A stretch of 9,432 nucleotides of DNA from JAYWAM01 sp043782425 (GTDB taxonomy: Bacteria; Pseudomonadota; Gammaproteobacteria; Burkholderiales; Usitatibacteraceae), in assembly GCA_043782425.1 (NCBI GenBank), contig JAYWAM010000311.1, positions 1-9,432 on the forward strand. Direction: 5' to 3'. The position numbers were made by a program, and so were the translations under genes. Below, in pieces: positions 1-7,080 of the stretch. The number at the start of each line of letters is the position of its first letter. Positions within the stretch are counted from its first letter, which is position 1. A model generated the notes under the pieces. It had not been told where the DNA came from. It saw nothing but the letters and a program-made list of their open reading frames with translations, and did not search any database.

Positions 1-1512
1 GAGGAAAACCTCAAGGCGGCGCTGGCCAGCATAGACAAAAAAAAGCGCCTGGCGGAGCAGATGCAGCAATGGGTCGATGAGCTCAAGCAGGGTGTGCTGC
101 CCGAGGCCTTCGCCTCCCAGGTGTACACGCTGCTGTTCAAGCCGGACCGTAATACCCTTGAGGTCAAGGCGCTTGAACAGGCGTGCGCTATCACCCAGCT
201 TACGCCCGCCAGACTGTTTGCCCAATGCGGCGCCTTGAAGTCGCACCATGACTTTCATGTAGAGCGTTTTTTGGCCGAGTATTTTCCGGCGGGGCGCGAC
301 GCACTGGTCAAACGTGCGGGCGTCCTGGAGTTGCGCGCCGATTCCGCGCTGCCACTGGCGGATGTCGAGGCCTTCAGCATTGACGATGCGGGGACTACCG
401 AAATCGACGATGCTTTTTCCTTGGTCAAACACGACAACGGCGACTATCGCATCGGTGTGCATATCGCCGCGCCCGCGCTCGCCTTTGGCCGCGACAGCCC
501 GCTCGAAGCGCAGGGCGCAGAACGCCTTTCGACGGTGTATTTCCCTGGCGACAAAATCACCATGTTGCCTGCGCAGGCGATTGAGCACTGTACGCTGGCC
601 GCAGGGCGCGAGTGTGCGGTGGTGTCTATGTATCTGGATGTATCGGGCAGCGATTTTTCGGTGCGCAATACGCATTCGGTCATAGAGCGCATACGCATCG
701 CCGCCAATTTGAGAATCGCCGCGCTGGAGCAGCGCTTCAACGCCGAAGCGCTGGCGCAAGGCCGCATCGAAGGCGAGTTCGGCGACGCGCTGTTGACGTT
801 GTGGCGTTTTGCCACGCAGCTCAAAGCGCTGCGCGGAGAAAAGGCCGACGACCAAGGGGAGCGGGTCGATTACGACTTCGCCCTTGACGGCGAACGCGTC
901 GCCATCGTGGCGCGCAAACGCGGTAGCCCCATCGACCTGGTGGTATCCGAGCTGATGATTTTTGTGAACACCGCGTGGGGCAAGCTGCTGGCCGATAACG
1001 GTGTCGCGGCCATTTATCGCACCCAGGCCAACTTCAAGACGCGCATGGGTCTGGAAGCCGCTCCGCACGAAGGCCTGGGCGTGGCGCAATACGCCTGGAC
1101 AAGCTCGCCGTTACGGCGCTATGTTGACCACGTCAATCAACGCCAATTGCTGGCGTTGTTGCAACGCGAGCCGCCGCCTTTTGCCAGGCGCTCGCCAGAG
1201 CTGATAGAGATCGCGCGTCGCTTTGAAAACACTTACGATGCCTACAATGAATTTCAGCGCGGCATGGAGCGCTACTGGGTGCTGCGCTATTTTGAGCAGG
1301 AAGGCATGACGCGTTTTGCGGCGAGCGTGATACGCGAAGATCTGGTGCGCGCTGCGAATCTACCATTCGTTATCAGGGTTGCGGGGATGCCCGCACAATC
1401 CTCCGGAACAAAAGTGTGGATTGGCGTTTCCGACATAGATTACTGGGCGCCCGGCGCAACTTATCGTTTTATCGAAACGGTTTCCGATGACAATGTGAGC
1501 CAATCCCCCTAA
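1..1512 (+). CDS. RNase II/R-family 3'-5' exoribonuclease (RNB domain), 5' end missing
   Basis: The reading frame is open from base 1, so the gene begins before the window; the ATG at 61 is internal. The visible part has 503 codons and covers the RNB catalytic domain and the C-terminus. The acidic active-site motif lies at 373-420 (AFSIDDAGTTEIDDAFS). It aligns with the E. coli RNase II motif containing D201, D207, D209 and D210, but the second acid is Glu here instead of Asp. The family's C-terminal arginine motif is at about 1096-1130 (TSSPLRRYVD). Enzymes of this family degrade single-stranded RNA processively from the 3' end, using Mg2+, in the cytoplasm. No clear S1 domain is visible in the last 100 residues, although a DIDYWAPGATYRF stretch could be a reduced one. 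The family is clear; whether it corresponds to RNase II, RNase R or a betaproteobacterial subfamily cannot be settled without the N-terminus. Confidence 0.9.
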   Translation, partial: EENLKAALASIDKKKRLAEQMQQWVDELKQGVLPEAFASQVYTLLFKPDRNTLEVKALEQACAITQLTPARLFAQCGALKSHHDFHVERFLAEYFPAGRDALVKRAGVLELRADSALPLADVEAFSIDDAGTTEIDDAFSLVKHDNGDYRIGVHIAAPALAFGRDSPLEAQGAERLSTVYFPGDKITMLPAQAIEHCTLAAGRECAVVSMYLDVSGSDFSVRNTHSVIERIRIAANLRIAALEQRFNAEALAQGRIEGEFGDALLTLWRFATQLKALRGEKADDQGERVDYDFALDGERVAIVARKRGSPIDLVVSELMIFVNTAWGKLLADNGVAAIYRTQANFKTRMGLEAAPHEGLGVAQYAWTSSPLRRYVDHVNQRQLLALLQREPPPFARRSPELIEIARRFENTYDAYNEFQRGMERYWVLRYFEQEGMTRFAASVIREDLVRAANLPFVIRVAGMPAQSSGTKVWIGVSDIDYWAPGATYRFIETVSDDNVSQSP

Positions 1513-1559
1513 AATCCCTTCATGCTGCTTGCCATGCGCTTTTCTAATTTACTTTGCCG

Positions 1560-2522
1560 ATGCTGAAACAACGCGGTCAGGACATTTCAGCCGCAATCGA
1601 CGCTCGCCTGGGTGCGCTCGCCGCTGTGGCGCCGCCGCCGCTCTCCTTGAAAATCGAGTCGGCGTTGGCGATTTCAGTGCCGATGCAAACTTCGTTCATC
1701 GTGTCGCTGACGCTGCACGCATTGCTGGTCATCGGCGTCGGTTTCACCATCGGTGATCGTCTCAGCCTCTCCGCCCCGCATAACGTACTCGATGTGGTGC
1801 TGGTCAACAGCAAAAGCGACACGCGCCCGCAGCAAGCCGATGCGCTGGCCCAGGCCAACCTCGACGGCGGCGGCAATACCGACGAAAAGCGCCGCGCCAA
1901 GACGCCGCTGCCGAACCTGGAGCAACGCGCCGCAGTCCAGGAGGCGGCGCAGTCTGAGGAGCGCGTCAAACAAATGGAACAGGAATTGCGCCAACTCATG
2001 ACCCAGGTCAGGGCGCAGGCAAAAGTCGCTCAAGGCGAAATCAAAACGCAGCAAAGCGGAGCGCCCGACCCTTCGCTCAGCGTCGATTTGATGGAGAAGA
2101 GTGTCGCTATTGCGCGACTCGAAGCGCAAATAGCGCGCGAATACGATGCCTATCAGCAACGCCCCAAACGCAAGTTTCTCGGCGCGCGCGTTGCCGAATC
2201 GCGCTTTGCCCTGTACGTCGATAACTGGCGGCTCAAGGTGGAGCGTGTCGGCAATCTGAATTACCCCGCTGAGGCAAAGGCGCGAAAAATCTACGGGTCG
2301 CTACAGCTCACAGTCGCCATCAAAGCCAATGGCGAGGTTGAAGACGTTCAGGTCAGCCGCTCATCGGGCCGCAAGATTCTCGACAAGGCGGCAATTCGCA
2401 TTGTGCGCTTGGCCGCACCGTTTGATGTTTTCCCCGACAACATCAAACGCGACACCGATATTATTCACATCACACGCACCTGGACCTTCACCAAGGAAGA
2501 CCTGCTTACGGCAGAGGAATAG
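1560..2522 (+). CDS. TonB-family energy transducer protein
   Basis: This 320-residue protein has the TonB layout. A short cytoplasmic N-terminus is followed by one membrane segment at about residues 44-64 (FIVSLTLHALLVIGVGFTI). Then come a charged, Gln/Glu-rich linker with coiled-coil character (about 115-170) and a TonB C-terminal domain (about 230-315) with the hallmark LNYPAEA and the GEVEDVQVSRSSG segment. In the membrane helix S49 and H53 have the i, i+4 spacing of the functional Ser-His pair of E. coli TonB (S16/H20), which suggests coupling to an ExbB/ExbD motor. No exbB or exbD is in the window. TonB proteins pass proton-motive-force energy to outer-membrane receptors. The start is uncertain: ATG 1560 is used here, TTG 1554 is in frame, and ATG 1683 lies just before the membrane segment. 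None has a clear Shine-Dalgarno sequence. Third-position GC bias continues upstream of 1683, which favours the early start. Confidence 0.85.
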   Translation: MLKQRGQDISAAIDARLGALAAVAPPPLSLKIESALAISVPMQTSFIVSLTLHALLVIGVGFTIGDRLSLSAPHNVLDVVLVNSKSDTRPQQADALAQANLDGGGNTDEKRRAKTPLPNLEQRAAVQEAAQSEERVKQMEQELRQLMTQVRAQAKVAQGEIKTQQSGAPDPSLSVDLMEKSVAIARLEAQIAREYDAYQQRPKRKFLGARVAESRFALYVDNWRLKVERVGNLNYPAEAKARKIYGSLQLTVAIKANGEVEDVQVSRSSGRKILDKAAIRIVRLAAPFDVFPDNIKRDTDIIHITRTWTFTKEDLLTAEE

Positions 2523-2620
2523 AATGTGATCGTGGCCATTTTTACGGCGCACGTTTTGCATATTTACTCACCATATTTCGCTGCGACTTTTTGAGTCCTA
2601 CACGTCCGCAGAGGAAAAAT

Positions 2621-2649
2621 TTGTGCAGCCGCACGGAGAACGGTAAAAT
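2621..2649 (+). promoter_or_regulatory. Candidate sigma70 promoter for the yqgE-ruvX-pyrRBC' genes
   Basis: A TTGTGC (2621-2626, 3 of 6 matches to TTGACA) and a TAAAAT (2644-2649, 5 of 6 matches to TATAAT) are separated by exactly 17 bases. They lie in the 141-base gap between the tonB-like gene and yqgE. Transcription would start near 2656, only about 8 bases before the yqgE ATG at 2664. The rest of the gap (2523-2620) shows no gene, no convincing terminator and no attenuator hairpin. The prediction is by eye. Confidence 0.35.
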
Positions 2650-2663
2650 GGCGCTGGTTTGTA

Positions 2664-3224
2664 ATGCAAACAGTCAACCTAACCAATCATTTTTTAATCG
2701 CCATGCCCGGCATGGCAGACCCCTTTTTTTCCAGAACCTTGACCTTTATCTGCGAACACAACGATAAAGGCGCCATCGGCGTGGTGGTCAACAAGCCCAT
2801 CGAGCTAACTCTGGGTAATCTTTTTGAGCAGGTGGAAATCCCCCTTGACGACGCGGTGCTGTCGTCGCAATCGGTGTTTTTTGGCGGGCCGGTGCAAATT
2901 GATCGCGGCTTCGTGCTGCACCAGCCGCTGGGCGCCTGGCAATCCACCTTGAAAATCGACGGCGACATCGGCTTCACCACCTCGCGCGACATCCTCCAGG
3001 CCATGGCGCGTGGTGAAGGGCCGGGGCGGCAGATGGTGACGCTGGGTTACGCCGGCTGGTCGGCGGGGCAGATCGAAGATGAAATCAAGCGCAACGGCTG
3101 GCTCACCGTTGCCGCCGATCCCGATGTGATTTTCGCCATGCCGCCCGAAGCCCGTCTGACATCGGCCATGGGCATGCTGGGGCTGAATTTCGCCAACTTT
3201 TCCGATGAGGCGGGGCACGCGTGA
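2664..3224 (+). CDS. yqgE: YqgE/AlgH family protein (DUF179)
   Basis: This 186-residue protein is full length for the family. Its N-terminus (LTNHFLIAMPGMADPFFSRT) and the following HNDKGAIGVVVNKP segment are the family signatures, and FFGGPVQIDRGFVLH is a second conserved block. The biochemical function is not established. In Pseudomonas the homologue AlgH was first linked to alginate gene expression, but the family is widespread in bacteria that make no alginate. The ATG at 2664 has no recognisable Shine-Dalgarno sequence and lies very close to the predicted transcription start. The gene overlaps ruvX by 4 bases (GTGA), so it is probably first in a co-transcribed block. Confidence 0.93.
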   Translation: MQTVNLTNHFLIAMPGMADPFFSRTLTFICEHNDKGAIGVVVNKPIELTLGNLFEQVEIPLDDAVLSSQSVFFGGPVQIDRGFVLHQPLGAWQSTLKIDGDIGFTTSRDILQAMARGEGPGRQMVTLGYAGWSAGQIEDEIKRNGWLTVAADPDVIFAMPPEARLTSAMGMLGLNFANFSDEAGHA

Positions 3225-3685
3225 CGCGCGCTGCGCCACATGCGGCTTACGACTCGGGGACGGTGCTGGGTTTTGACTTCGGCGAAAAACGCATCGGCGT
3301 GGCCACCGGCGAACTTTCCATCGGCGTAGCCCACCCGCTAACACTCATCGACGCCGCAACCAACGAGCAACGTTTTGCGCGCATCGAGGCGCTCATCGGT
3401 GAGTGGCAGCCGGTGCTGTTCGTTGTCGGGCTGCCGCTGAGCATGGATGACACGCCGCACGAATTAACGCGCCTGGCGAAAAAATTTGCGCAGCGCCTTG
3501 AAGGCCGCTACGCCAAGCCGGTGGCGCTGGTCGATGAACGCCTGAGTTCCAATGAAGCCGAAGCGCGGTTACGCGAGGCGGGGGTGACGGGCCGTAAGCA
3601 GAAGCCGCATCTCGATGCCGTTGCCGCACAAAGCATTTTGCAATCCTACTTTGATGAAGCACGCCGCCATGTCAACGCTGCCTGA
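3221..3685 (+). CDS. ruvX: RuvX/YqgF, RNase H-fold nuclease (pre-16S rRNA nuclease / putative Holliday junction resolvase)
   Basis: The 154-residue product has the YqgF signatures in order: LGFDFGEKRIGVA with catalytic-type D19, VVGLPLSMDD, DERLSSNEAEA, and a C-terminal LDAVAAQSIL with the last conserved Asp. The family was first predicted to be a Holliday junction resolvase; in E. coli the best supported role is processing the 5' end of 16S rRNA. The GTG start at 3221 overlaps the yqgE stop codon (GTGA), with a GAGG about 10 bases upstream (3207-3210). The N-terminus is about 13 residues longer than minimal homologues, so a slightly later start cannot be excluded. The neighbouring yqgE is its usual partner in proteobacteria. 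Confidence 0.93.
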   Translation: MTRAAPHAAYDSGTVLGFDFGEKRIGVATGELSIGVAHPLTLIDAATNEQRFARIEALIGEWQPVLFVVGLPLSMDDTPHELTRLAKKFAQRLEGRYAKPVALVDERLSSNEAEARLREAGVTGRKQKPHLDAVAAQSILQSYFDEARRHVNAA

Positions 3686-4166
3686 AGTCAACACCCTGCT
3701 TACGCAGCTCGCAACACAAATCGGCCCTCTCGATAGCCGCAGCGCGCTGGTCGGAATCCACACCGGCGGTGTATGGGTGGCGGAGCGCCTGCAAGCCTTG
3801 CTGAAACCCAAAGAAGCCCTGGGCACGCTGGCCGTCACGCTGCACCGCGACGACTACGGGCGTATCGGCCTGCATCCACAGGCCAAGACTACACGCATCC
3901 CGTTTGAGGTGAACGGTAAAAACATCCTACTCATCGATGACGTGATCCATACCGGGCGCACCATACGCGCCGCGCTCAACGAGCTGTTCGATTTCGGCCG
4001 CCCCGCGAGCGTCAAGCTGGTGTGCCTCGCCGACCGCGACGGGCGCGAACTTCCCATCACGCCTGATTATGTCGGCGTGGTTGTCAGCGTCAAAAAATCG
4101 CAAGAGCTGGTGTTGATGAAAGATGGCGACGCACTCAGATTACAGATACACGAACTGTCGACATGA
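3669..4166 (+). CDS. pyrR: PyrR-type phosphoribosyltransferase (pyr operon regulator / uracil phosphoribosyltransferase family)
   Basis: The product is 165 residues and type I phosphoribosyltransferase-like. The PRPP-binding loop is at about residues 86-102 (ILLIDDVIHTGRTIRAAL). PyrR-specific features include LADRDGRELPITPDYVG and a TLHRDDY segment. In Bacillus PyrR binds pyr mRNA with UMP and causes attenuation, and has weak uracil phosphoribosyltransferase activity. For the proteobacterial form neither role should be assumed. No leader or attenuator precedes this gene: it starts inside the end of ruvX, 17 bases before that stop codon. The ATG at 3669 gives the usual N-terminus (MSTLPEVNTLL); in-frame ATGs at 3615 and 3654 would add 18 and 5 residues and increase the overlap. 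It overlaps pyrB by 4 bases (ATGA), matching the Pseudomonas pyrR-pyrB-pyrC' order. Confidence 0.9.
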   Translation: MSTLPEVNTLLTQLATQIGPLDSRSALVGIHTGGVWVAERLQALLKPKEALGTLAVTLHRDDYGRIGLHPQAKTTRIPFEVNGKNILLIDDVIHTGRTIRAALNELFDFGRPASVKLVCLADRDGRELPITPDYVGVVVSVKKSQELVLMKDGDALRLQIHELST

Positions 4167-5116
4167 CACACAACCCGCAACTCGATGCCAGCGGCAACCT
4201 CAAGCACCTTCTCAGCACCGAAGGTCTGCCGAAGCGCATTATCGAGCAGATACTCGAAAGCGCCGATCAGTTTGTCAGCGTGGGCGACCGCGAAGTAAAG
4301 AAGGTACCGATTCTGCGCGGCAAGTCGATCTTCAACTTGTTTTTTGAAAACTCGACGCGCACGCGCACCACTTTCGAGATCGCCGCCAAGCGGTTATCGG
4401 CCGACGTCATCAACCTCAATATCGGCGCATCGAGCACCAGCAAGGGCGAATCGCTGCTCGACACCATAGACAATCTGGCGGCGATGGATGCCGACATGTT
4501 CGTCGTGCGCCACAGTCAGTCGGGCGCCGCGCACCTGGTCGCGCAGCACGTCAGGCCCGGCGTCAGTGTCATCAACGCTGGCGATGGCCGTCACGCCCAT
4601 CCGACCCAGGGTTTGCTCGACGCTTACACCATACGTCACTACAAAAAGGATTTCACGCGCCTTACGGTGGCCATTGTCGGCGATGTGCTGCATTCGCGCG
4701 TGGCACGCTCGACCATTCATGCGCTCACCACGCTAGGCGTTCCTGAAGTGCGCGTTATCGGCCCCAAGACCTTGCTTCCCGCCGCCGTGGAAAAGTTTGG
4801 TGTGCAAGTGTTCCACGACATGCAGCGCGGCCTTGAAGGCGTCGATGTGGTGGTGATGCTGCGCTTGCAGAACGAACGCATGATAGGCGCGCTGTTGCCC
4901 AGCGCGCAGGAGTTTTTCAAGTCCTACGGCCTGACGGCAGAGAAGCTGGCGCGCGCCAAATCCGACGCCATCGTGATGCATCCGGGGCCGATGAATCGCG
5001 GCGTGGAAATCGATTCGCCGGTGGCCGATGGCAGGCAGAGTGTCATCCTGCCGCAGGTGACATTCGGTATCGCGGTGCGCATGGCGGTGATGAGCATGCT
5101 GGCGGGTTCGGCTTGA
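4163..5116 (+). CDS. pyrB: Aspartate carbamoyltransferase catalytic chain
   Basis: PyrB joins carbamoyl phosphate and L-aspartate to give carbamoyl-aspartate, the committed step of pyrimidine synthesis. The 317-residue chain keeps the known active-site elements: the carbamoyl-phosphate motif S64-T65-R66-T67 in FENSTRTRTTFE, the S93-K94 loop (TSKGES) supplied by the neighbouring subunit, H146-P147-T148-Q149, and H273-P274-G275-P276 followed by NRGVEI. It starts at an ATGA overlap with pyrR and ends in a TGATG overlap with the dihydroorotase-like gene, so the three are probably translationally coupled. No pyrI regulatory-chain gene is present. With an inactive PyrC-like protein next door, the enzyme is expected to be the large PyrB-PyrC' complex known from Pseudomonas rather than the E. 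coli PyrB-PyrI holoenzyme; this is an inference. Confidence 0.96.
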   Translation: MTHNPQLDASGNLKHLLSTEGLPKRIIEQILESADQFVSVGDREVKKVPILRGKSIFNLFFENSTRTRTTFEIAAKRLSADVINLNIGASSTSKGESLLDTIDNLAAMDADMFVVRHSQSGAAHLVAQHVRPGVSVINAGDGRHAHPTQGLLDAYTIRHYKKDFTRLTVAIVGDVLHSRVARSTIHALTTLGVPEVRVIGPKTLLPAAVEKFGVQVFHDMQRGLEGVDVVVMLRLQNERMIGALLPSAQEFFKSYGLTAEKLARAKSDAIVMHPGPMNRGVEIDSPVADGRQSVILPQVTFGIAVRMAVMSMLAGSA

Positions 5117-6402
5117 TGGAAAACGTCTTGAAAATTGAAATCAGAAACGGTCGGGTTATCGATCCCGCCCACAACGTTGACGCGCAACAATCGCTCTACA
5201 TTGCCGACGGCAAAGTGGCGGCGCTGGGCAAGGCCCCCGCAGGCTTCAAGCCCGACAAAGTGATAGACGCTGCGGGCAAAATCGTCTGCCCCGGCTTGGT
5301 GGATTTGTGCGCGCGGCTGCGCGAGCCGGGCTTTGAGTACCGCGCCACGCTCGAATCTGAAATGCTCGCCGCCGTTGCGGGCGGCGTCACCAGCCTGGTA
5401 TGCCCGCCCGATACCGATCCCGTGCTCGACGAACCGGGTCTGGTGGAAATGCTCAAGCGCCGCGCCGATAGCCTCAAGCAGGCGCGCGTTTATCCTCTTG
5501 GTGCGTTGACCGCGGGCCTGCACGGCAAGCAGCTTGCGGAAATGGTCGAGCTGAGCGAGGCAGGTTGTGTCGGATTTTTTCAAGCCGATCATCCCCTCAC
5601 CGACACCAACGTATTGTGGCGCGCGCTACAGTACGCCTCAACCTACGGCTACTGCGTTTGGCTGCGCCCGCAGGACGCCTACCTCAGCGCCGATGGTGTG
5701 GCGCACGACGGCGAAACCGCGTCGCGCCTCGGTCTCGCGGCGATTCCCTCCAGCGCGGAAACCATCGCCATCGCCACCATCTTGCAGTTGGTCGAAGCCA
5801 GCGGCGCGCGCATACATCTGGCGCGGCTCTCAACTGCGGGCGCGGTTGCCCTGGTGAAAGACGCCAAACTGCGTGGCCTGCCGCTCACCTGCGATGTCGG
5901 CATCCATCACCTGCACCTATCTGATCGCGACATCGGCTACTTCGATGCGCGCTACCGTTTCACGCCGCCGTTGCGTGACGTGCGCGACCGCGATGCCTTG
6001 CGCCACGGCGTTATGTCCGGCGTCATCGACACTATCTGTTCCGATCACACCCCGCTCGACGACGACGCCAAGCTGCTGCCGTTCGCCGAGGCCGAAGCGG
6101 GCGCCACCGGGCTCGAGCTGCTGCTGCCGCTCACGCTGAAGTGGGCCACTGAAATGCAAATCCCCCTGCCCCAAGCCCTGGCGCGCATCACGTCACAAGC
6201 GGCTGCGGTGTTGGCCATCGATGCCGGTCATCTGGGCGTGGGTGCGGCGGCGGATGTGTGTATTTTCGACAGCCAAGCCTGCTGGGTGATAACGCCCAAG
6301 ACGCTGCTGTCGCAAGGCAAGAACAGCCCCTATCTGGGGCGCGAAGTGGCGGGTAAGGTCACCTGCACGCTGGTAGGTGGGCAGACGGTTTTTCCGGGTT
6401 GA
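5116..6402 (+). CDS. pyrC': Dihydroorotase-like PyrC', probably non-catalytic partner of PyrB
   Basis: The 428-residue protein has the full-length amidohydrolase fold of type I dihydroorotases: an N-terminal beta domain, PGLVDL...REPG, AAVAGGVTSLVCPP, and the late YRFTPPLRD and SDHTPL segments. The metal site is damaged. The DxHxH motif reads D63-L-C65-A-R67. The His of the usual HAED motif is R184 (WLRPQD). The second His of HxxHxS is R237 (HLARLS). The later DHAPH has become DHTPL, although D310 remains. Dihydroorotase activity is therefore unlikely. In Pseudomonas a similarly inactive PyrC' is needed to assemble active aspartate transcarbamoylase, and the gene position here, overlapping pyrB, is the same. 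A working dihydroorotase should be encoded elsewhere in the genome. ATG 5116, sharing one base with the pyrB stop (TGATG), is the chosen start; TTG 5113 is possible. Confidence 0.92.
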   Translation: MENVLKIEIRNGRVIDPAHNVDAQQSLYIADGKVAALGKAPAGFKPDKVIDAAGKIVCPGLVDLCARLREPGFEYRATLESEMLAAVAGGVTSLVCPPDTDPVLDEPGLVEMLKRRADSLKQARVYPLGALTAGLHGKQLAEMVELSEAGCVGFFQADHPLTDTNVLWRALQYASTYGYCVWLRPQDAYLSADGVAHDGETASRLGLAAIPSSAETIAIATILQLVEASGARIHLARLSTAGAVALVKDAKLRGLPLTCDVGIHHLHLSDRDIGYFDARYRFTPPLRDVRDRDALRHGVMSGVIDTICSDHTPLDDDAKLLPFAEAEAGATGLELLLPLTLKWATEMQIPLPQALARITSQAAAVLAIDAGHLGVGAAADVCIFDSQACWVITPKTLLSQGKNSPYLGREVAGKVTCTLVGGQTVFPG

Positions 6403-6408
6403 TGGGTC

Positions 6409-6810
6409 GTGAGCACGCCAACTACTTTGCCGCCTCATATGCTCAATCCAAAAGGTTTCGCTTGGGCCGGTCTCTTTGCCGCTAGTCTGCCCAAGCTCGT
6501 TGAATTCTATGAACACAAGGTTGGGCTCCGCGTGCTTGAGCGACATGATGACTGTTGCATCTTCGACGCAGGTTCAGGCGCGCTGTTCGAGATTTGGGAA
6601 AAGGGTTACGCTTCGCCAACAAGGAAGACCCCGCGTGAACAATCAATGCTCATTGGTTTTCTGGTCGAACGCCTTGAGCCTGTAGTCGAGATACTGAAAG
6701 CGCGCGGCCTTGAACCCGACTCACAGATCGACAGCTACCTCGGAACCCGGTGGATCAACTTCACGGATCCGGAAGGCAATCGGTTTGAGCTGAAAGACGA
6801 GCACGGCTAA
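6409..6810 (+). CDS. VOC-superfamily protein (glyoxalase/bleomycin-resistance fold)
   Basis: The 133-residue product has the vicinal oxygen chelate fold pattern: a first strand (FAWAGLFAAS), a helix with KLVEFYEHKVGLRVLER, a central GALFEIWEKG strand, and the C-terminal FTDPEGNRFELKDEHG, whose Glu is the usual last metal ligand. The His normally found on the first strand is not evident, so metal binding is doubtful and no substrate can be named. The GTG start at 6409 lies 6 bases after the pyrC' stop; ATG 6439 would remove 10 residues but has no better ribosome site. It may be transcribed with the pyr genes, but there is no obvious functional link. It could equally mark the left edge of the accessory region. 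Confidence 0.82.
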   Translation: MSTPTTLPPHMLNPKGFAWAGLFAASLPKLVEFYEHKVGLRVLERHDDCCIFDAGSGALFEIWEKGYASPTRKTPREQSMLIGFLVERLEPVVEILKARGLEPDSQIDSYLGTRWINFTDPEGNRFELKDEHG

Positions 6811-6828
6811 AGCGTTCATCAATCAATA

Positions 6829-7080
6829 TTGTCACTGTTCTTAAACGGTGCGAGGAGAGGTACGAGGCGCGAACACGCGCCACAGTATTTTCATGCCATG
6901 TATGCTGAACATGAGGCGTTGATTGACATCCGCACTCTGGAGGTCATCGGCGGCAGCCTGCCCCGGCGGGCACACAATTTGACGATAGAATGGGCAATCG
7001 AGCATCGTGAAGAATTGATGGAGGACTGGAATCTATGTCAATCCAAACAACACCCGAAGCGGATCAAGCCGCTGGAGTGA
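6829..7080 (+). CDS. DUF4160 domain protein
   Basis: The frame encodes about 83 residues that match DUF4160 from HAPQYFHAMYAEHEALIDI through LEVIGGSLPRRA, EWAIEHREELMEDWNL and a terminal KRIKPLE. The function is unknown. DUF4160 genes often sit directly before DUF2442 genes, as here, and such pairs have been suggested to be toxin-antitoxin-like without proof known to me. The N-terminus is odd: family members usually begin with an (I/V)SxFxGIxIxMY-type strand, while this one reads SLFLNGARRGTRRE, with four Arg where hydrophobic residues are expected. No ATG is available upstream in frame (open only from 6811), so TTG 6829 is provisional. The N-terminus may be divergent or degraded. It overlaps the next gene by 46 bases. 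Confidence 0.7.
   Translation: MSLFLNGARRGTRREHAPQYFHAMYAEHEALIDIRTLEVIGGSLPRRAHNLTIEWAIEHREELMEDWNLCQSKQHPKRIKPLE

Noticed and set aside
2523..2663. PyrR-type attenuator or riboswitch in the gap before yqgE
   Set aside because: No terminator hairpin with a U-run or anti-terminator pairing could be found by eye, and the likely promoter lies at the very end of the gap.
3615..3668. pyrR start at ATG 3615
   Set aside because: It would add 18 residues unlike the PyrR N-terminus and overlap ruvX by 71 bases; ATG 3669 gives the expected N-terminus.
4924..5592. 222-codon open frame on the minus strand
   Set aside because: It lies opposite pyrB and pyrC' and its composition is that of a shadow of GC-rich coding DNA; no recognisable domain.
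5116..6402. Calling this gene an active dihydroorotase
   Set aside because: At least four metal-ligand histidines are replaced, so the fold is retained but the active site is not.
6814..6820. GTTCATC after the VOC gene as the left-hand attC end for the DUF4160/DUF2442 cassette
   Set aside because: It breaks the GTTRRRY rule at two positions and no complementary left box (GATGAAC) is found upstream within the usual attC length.
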